NCBI RefSeq assembly: GCF_036655075.1
Contig: NZ_JAVVQU010000004.1
Coordinates: forward strand, 47,998-111,997
Reading direction: 5' to 3'
Length of the DNA: 64,000 bases
From: Holtiella sp036655075
GTDB taxonomy: Bacteria > Bacillota > Clostridia > Lachnospirales > Cellulosilyticaceae
The position numbers and the translations under genes were made by a program. Shown one piece after another: positions 61,489-64,000 of this stretch (its first letter is position 1; each line of letters opens with the position of its first letter). The notes beneath the pieces were generated by a model. The model was not told the origin of the DNA, made no database searches, and worked only from the letters and a program-made list of their open reading frames with translations.

Positions 61489-61946
61489 GTTAGTATGAAG
61501 ATTATATTTATGTATAAAATATCTAATAAAAAAAGGTTATTTGTTTGAGAAACAACGAAAATGTCATATAATTATGGATTGAATTAAATATAAAATTAAT
61601 AAATAGACTATTTTATTGTACATTAATGAAAATATCTATTTGTAATGCATAGAAATTTAGAAATATAAAATTTTTTATAAGTTTAGAATGTGAATTAAAT
61701 AGCAAAGGGGATTGACAATAGGATACAAGAAGAGGAGATAGAATAGTCTATTTGTAAAATATTAAGGGAGGATGTGAGAAATGTTGTTAGGAGTCTAGCG
61801 AAAGAAATCAAGTTTTAGAAAGGAAAACTTAGAGCGGCTTGAAATATTAAGTTAGGACCAGTACAATGGAATTGAAAAGAGGGGATAAGTTTTAGAACCA
61901 ATTTTCACAGAAGTTATAAAATAAAGTATATAAAAGAGAGTATAGA
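61489..61946. other. AT-rich spacer between adhE and the radical SAM gene
   Basis: 458 bp without a supported gene. A five-codon ORF with a ribosome site (61781-61798) exists but may be chance. No terminator or clear operator was seen in it. Confidence 0.6.
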
Positions 61947-62810
61947 ATGAAACAATTTAAAAAAGTATATATAGAAATTACTAATATTTGTAATCTTAGT
62001 TGCAATTTTTGCCCTAAAACAAAAAGAAAACTAGAAATCTTATCCGGTGAACAGTTTCAAAAGGTTATAGAAGCAGTTAAGCCTTATACAGATTACATCT
62101 ATCTACATTTGATGGGCGAACCTACGTTGCATAAAGATTTAAGGCTGTTTTTAGAAATAGCTTACGAGGCAGGACTTGAAGTTAACTTAACTACCAATGG
62201 AACGCTCCTTCATGAAGTAGAAGATGTATTGATTGAGGCAAAGAGCTTAAGACAAGTGAATATCTCTTTGCATAGTTTTGAAGCCAATGACCAAGGTGTT
62301 GATTTAAGCGCTTATGTAGAGCAGATTGCACGATTTGTAAATAAGGCAGCGCCACGTATTATTTGTTCCATGCGACTTTGGAACAAAGATAGTGAGACAC
62401 TCAAGGCAAGTAATGCTTTAAATATGCCTATTCTACATTTATTAGAAGAAGCATTTCATTTACAAGGGCAATTGAGTGAAGCACTTCAACATAAACCTAG
62501 TTTTAAACTTCAAGACCATGTATACTTAAACATGGCAGAAAAGTTTGATTGGCCAGACATAGATAAAGCAGATGATACGGGTCAAATGTTTTGCTATGGG
62601 TTACGTGACCAACTAGGTATTTTAGTAGATGGTACAGTAGTGCCTTGTTGCTTAGATAGTGAAGGTAATATTCCACTGGGCAACATCTATGAAACATCTC
62701 TTGAAGAGATTCTAAAAAGTCCGCGTGCTACAAGGATTTATGAAGGTTTTTCCAATCGTCAAGCTGTAGAGGAACTTTGTAAACGCTGTGGCTATGCCAA
62801 ACGTTACTAA
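61947..62810 (+). CDS. Radical SAM protein with a SPASM-like C-terminal domain
   Basis: 287 residues. The CX3CX2C cluster is at residues 15-22 (ICNLSCNFCPKTKR), followed by HLMGEPTLHKDLRLFLEIAY and VNLTTNGTLLHEV. A SPASM-type cysteine pattern closes the protein (FCYGLRDQLGILVDGTVVPC, C, then LCKRCGYAKRY). Such enzymes modify peptides or other substrates; no partner peptide gene is seen, so the target is unknown. The ribosome site is weak. truA follows after 31 bp. Confidence 0.9.
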   Translation: MKQFKKVYIEITNICNLSCNFCPKTKRKLEILSGEQFQKVIEAVKPYTDYIYLHLMGEPTLHKDLRLFLEIAYEAGLEVNLTTNGTLLHEVEDVLIEAKSLRQVNISLHSFEANDQGVDLSAYVEQIARFVNKAAPRIICSMRLWNKDSETLKASNALNMPILHLLEEAFHLQGQLSEALQHKPSFKLQDHVYLNMAEKFDWPDIDKADDTGQMFCYGLRDQLGILVDGTVVPCCLDSEGNIPLGNIYETSLEEILKSPRATRIYEGFSNRQAVEELCKRCGYAKRY

Positions 62811-62841
62811 ATAAAATAAATGAAGGATTAAAGGTAAGCAA

Positions 62842-63579
62842 ATGCGTAATATTAAACTTGTTATTCAATATGATGGTAGTAGATATAAAGGGTTTCAGGC
62901 TCAAAAGGACAATGATTTAACCATACAAGGTAAAATCGAAGCAGTTCTTTCTAAAATGAGTCATGAAAAGATTCAACTTATTGGATGTGAGCGTACAGAT
63001 GTAGGTGTACATGCAGAAAATTATGTGGCAAACTTCCAAACAGAATGTGAACTTAGTGAGACAATGGTTCTTGATTATCTCTATGAGTTTTTACCAGATG
63101 ATATTGTGGTTAAATCAGTAGAAGAAGTAGGAGAAAGATTCCACGCAAGATATAATGTGAAGTCTAAAACTTATCGTTACCGTATCAACAACAATCGTGT
63201 AAGAAATGTATTTGACAGAAAGTATACGTATCATGAAGACGATGCTTTAAATATAGAAGCTATGAAAGAAGCAGCACAAGTATTAGAATGTAGCCATGAT
63301 TTCCAAAGCTTTACAAGCTTAAAAGCAAATGGCAAGTCAACAGTGCGCACAATCCATATGATTGAGATTGAAGAAAAAGAAGGTGTAGTGACTATTGATG
63401 TGACTGCCAATGATTTCTTATGGCATATGCCAAGACTTATTATAGGTGCGCTTCTTGAAGTTGGACTTGGAGAAAATACTATAGAAGATATGAAAGCAAG
63501 CTTTGAGGCTTGTACTAAACCAGAATATGCAACATTGGCTAAGTCTAAAGGACTTTGTCTCCTGGACGTTCAATACTAA
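62842..63579 (+). CDS. truA: tRNA pseudouridine synthase A
   Basis: It makes pseudouridine at positions 38-40 of the tRNA anticodon stem. 245 residues, normal size. Catalytic D53 lies in GCERTDVGVHAENYVA; SKTYRYRINNNRVRNVFDRK and NDFLWHMPRLIIGALLEVGL complete the fold. It is probably in one transcript with the radical SAM gene; a terminator follows. Confidence 0.96.
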   Translation: MRNIKLVIQYDGSRYKGFQAQKDNDLTIQGKIEAVLSKMSHEKIQLIGCERTDVGVHAENYVANFQTECELSETMVLDYLYEFLPDDIVVKSVEEVGERFHARYNVKSKTYRYRINNNRVRNVFDRKYTYHEDDALNIEAMKEAAQVLECSHDFQSFTSLKANGKSTVRTIHMIEIEEKEGVVTIDVTANDFLWHMPRLIIGALLEVGLGENTIEDMKASFEACTKPEYATLAKSKGLCLLDVQY

Positions 63580-63632
63580 GAACACTTAAAGAGACTATAA
63601 GCTGATGAAGAGTTATAAATGTCTATAAACAG

Positions 63633-63680
63633 AAGGTCTATGAAACTAGCAAGTTTACGCTAGGTTTATAGACCTTTTGT
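63633..63680 (+). terminator. Intrinsic terminator after truA
   Basis: An 18-bp stem with two imperfect pairs (AAGGTCTATGAAACTAGC with GCTAGGTTTATAGACCTT) followed by TTGTTAT. Confidence 0.85.
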
Positions 63681-63955
63681 TATAAAATGAATTTATAAGT
63701 AGAAAAAATTATGAAGAATTTATGAAAAAAATTATTCAAAGTTTTACAGGTGTTTAATCAAAATAGAAATTAGGTTTAAAATACAACAAATTGTGTATCT
63801 ATTATAAAGAAAAATTGTAAGAAATAAATAATTTAATTTAGAAAATATAAAATAACGATATTAAATAATATTTTACATAAGTTGAAAGTTGAATTAAGAG
63901 GTATATAATAGGTAGTTGAAAACAAACTACAAGTTGAATAAGGGTGGGAAATGAT
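63681..63955. other. AT-rich leader of the next gene
   Basis: 275 bp without a gene. TTGAAAACAAACTACAAGTTGAATAA-type sequence and GGGTGGG at 63942-63948 lead into the next start; no clear operator was recognised. Confidence 0.5.
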
Positions 63956-64000
63956 ATGCTTTCTTATGAATTCTTTTTAGACCTAGCGATTATACTAATT
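63956..64000 (+). CDS. Start of a probable cation:proton antiporter
   Basis: The first 15 codons read MLSYEFFLDLAIILI and run off the window. GGGTGGG lies 7 bp before the ATG. This N terminus is typical of KefB/CPA-type Na+ or K+:proton antiporters; with only 15 residues the family call is tentative. Confidence 0.5.
   Translation, partial: MLSYEFFLDLAIILI

Noticed and set aside
61781..61798. Five-codon ORF (MLLGV) with a GGGAGG-type site before the radical SAM gene
   Set aside because: Too short, and no attenuator structure or related codon pattern was found to support a leader peptide.

Overview
This window comes from a low-GC, Gram-positive anaerobe of the Clostridia. A member of Lachnospirales such as a Cellulosilyticum-like organism would fit, but that placement is inference. 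The signs are strong AGGAGG-type ribosome sites, lipoprotein signal peptides, AT-rich intergenic DNA, a fused AdhE, a DUF3169/XRE pair, class II GalT, and many carbohydrate-uptake genes. No rRNA, tRNA, CRISPR array, insertion sequence or phage gene was seen.

Layout. 1-1419 is the 3' end of a large protein with chitobiase-C-like and discoidin-like domains. 1986-15385 is one long + strand operon holding two solute-binding proteins, two pairs of sugar-type permeases, an NHL/TPR membrane protein, a Yip1-like membrane protein and a DUF5696 protein, but no ABC ATPase. A LacI-type regulator follows (15510). 16602-23190 holds two divergent sugar units: galM and a leaderless GH84 beta-N-acetylglucosaminidase on the - strand, galK and galT on the + strand. 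23.5-26.7 kb has a MATE pump, a GNAT acetyltransferase, a small membrane protein and decayed gene pieces. 26855-31149 is a MoxR / DUF58 / transglutaminase operon. 31.1-41.9 kb is mixed housekeeping: 2-hydroxyacid dehydrogenase, a cstA remnant, a pentapeptide protein, alkaline phosphatase, YibE/F, DegV, Nudix, a P-loop kinase, XRE + DUF3169, a TraB-like protein and a PP-loop ATPase. 42118-44021 is a GntR-controlled ABC-2 exporter. 44177-47167 is an N-acetylhexosamine 1-kinase plus sugar nucleotidyltransferase operon, divergent from a PocR/AraC regulator. 47265-49588 is a LytTR response regulator and GHKL kinase followed by a possible small RNA. 49670-58685 is a classical two-component system divergent from a five-gene operon (solute-binding protein, two permeases, HlyD-like adaptor, MacB-like membrane protein). 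The window closes with adhE under a Rex-type operator, a radical SAM protein, truA, and the first 15 codons of a probable cation:proton antiporter.

How the parts fit. GH84 (cytoplasmic), GalM/GalK/GalT and NahK plus nucleotidyltransferase form a plausible route for hexosamine- and galactose-containing oligosaccharides imported by ABC systems that must borrow a shared ATPase. Several regulators sit next to well-formed DNA dyads, which makes their targets readable from sequence alone. The most novel candidates are the ATPase-less double-transporter operon with DUF5696, the importer plus HlyD/MacB-like operon, and the possible LytTR-activated short RNA at about 49342-49588.
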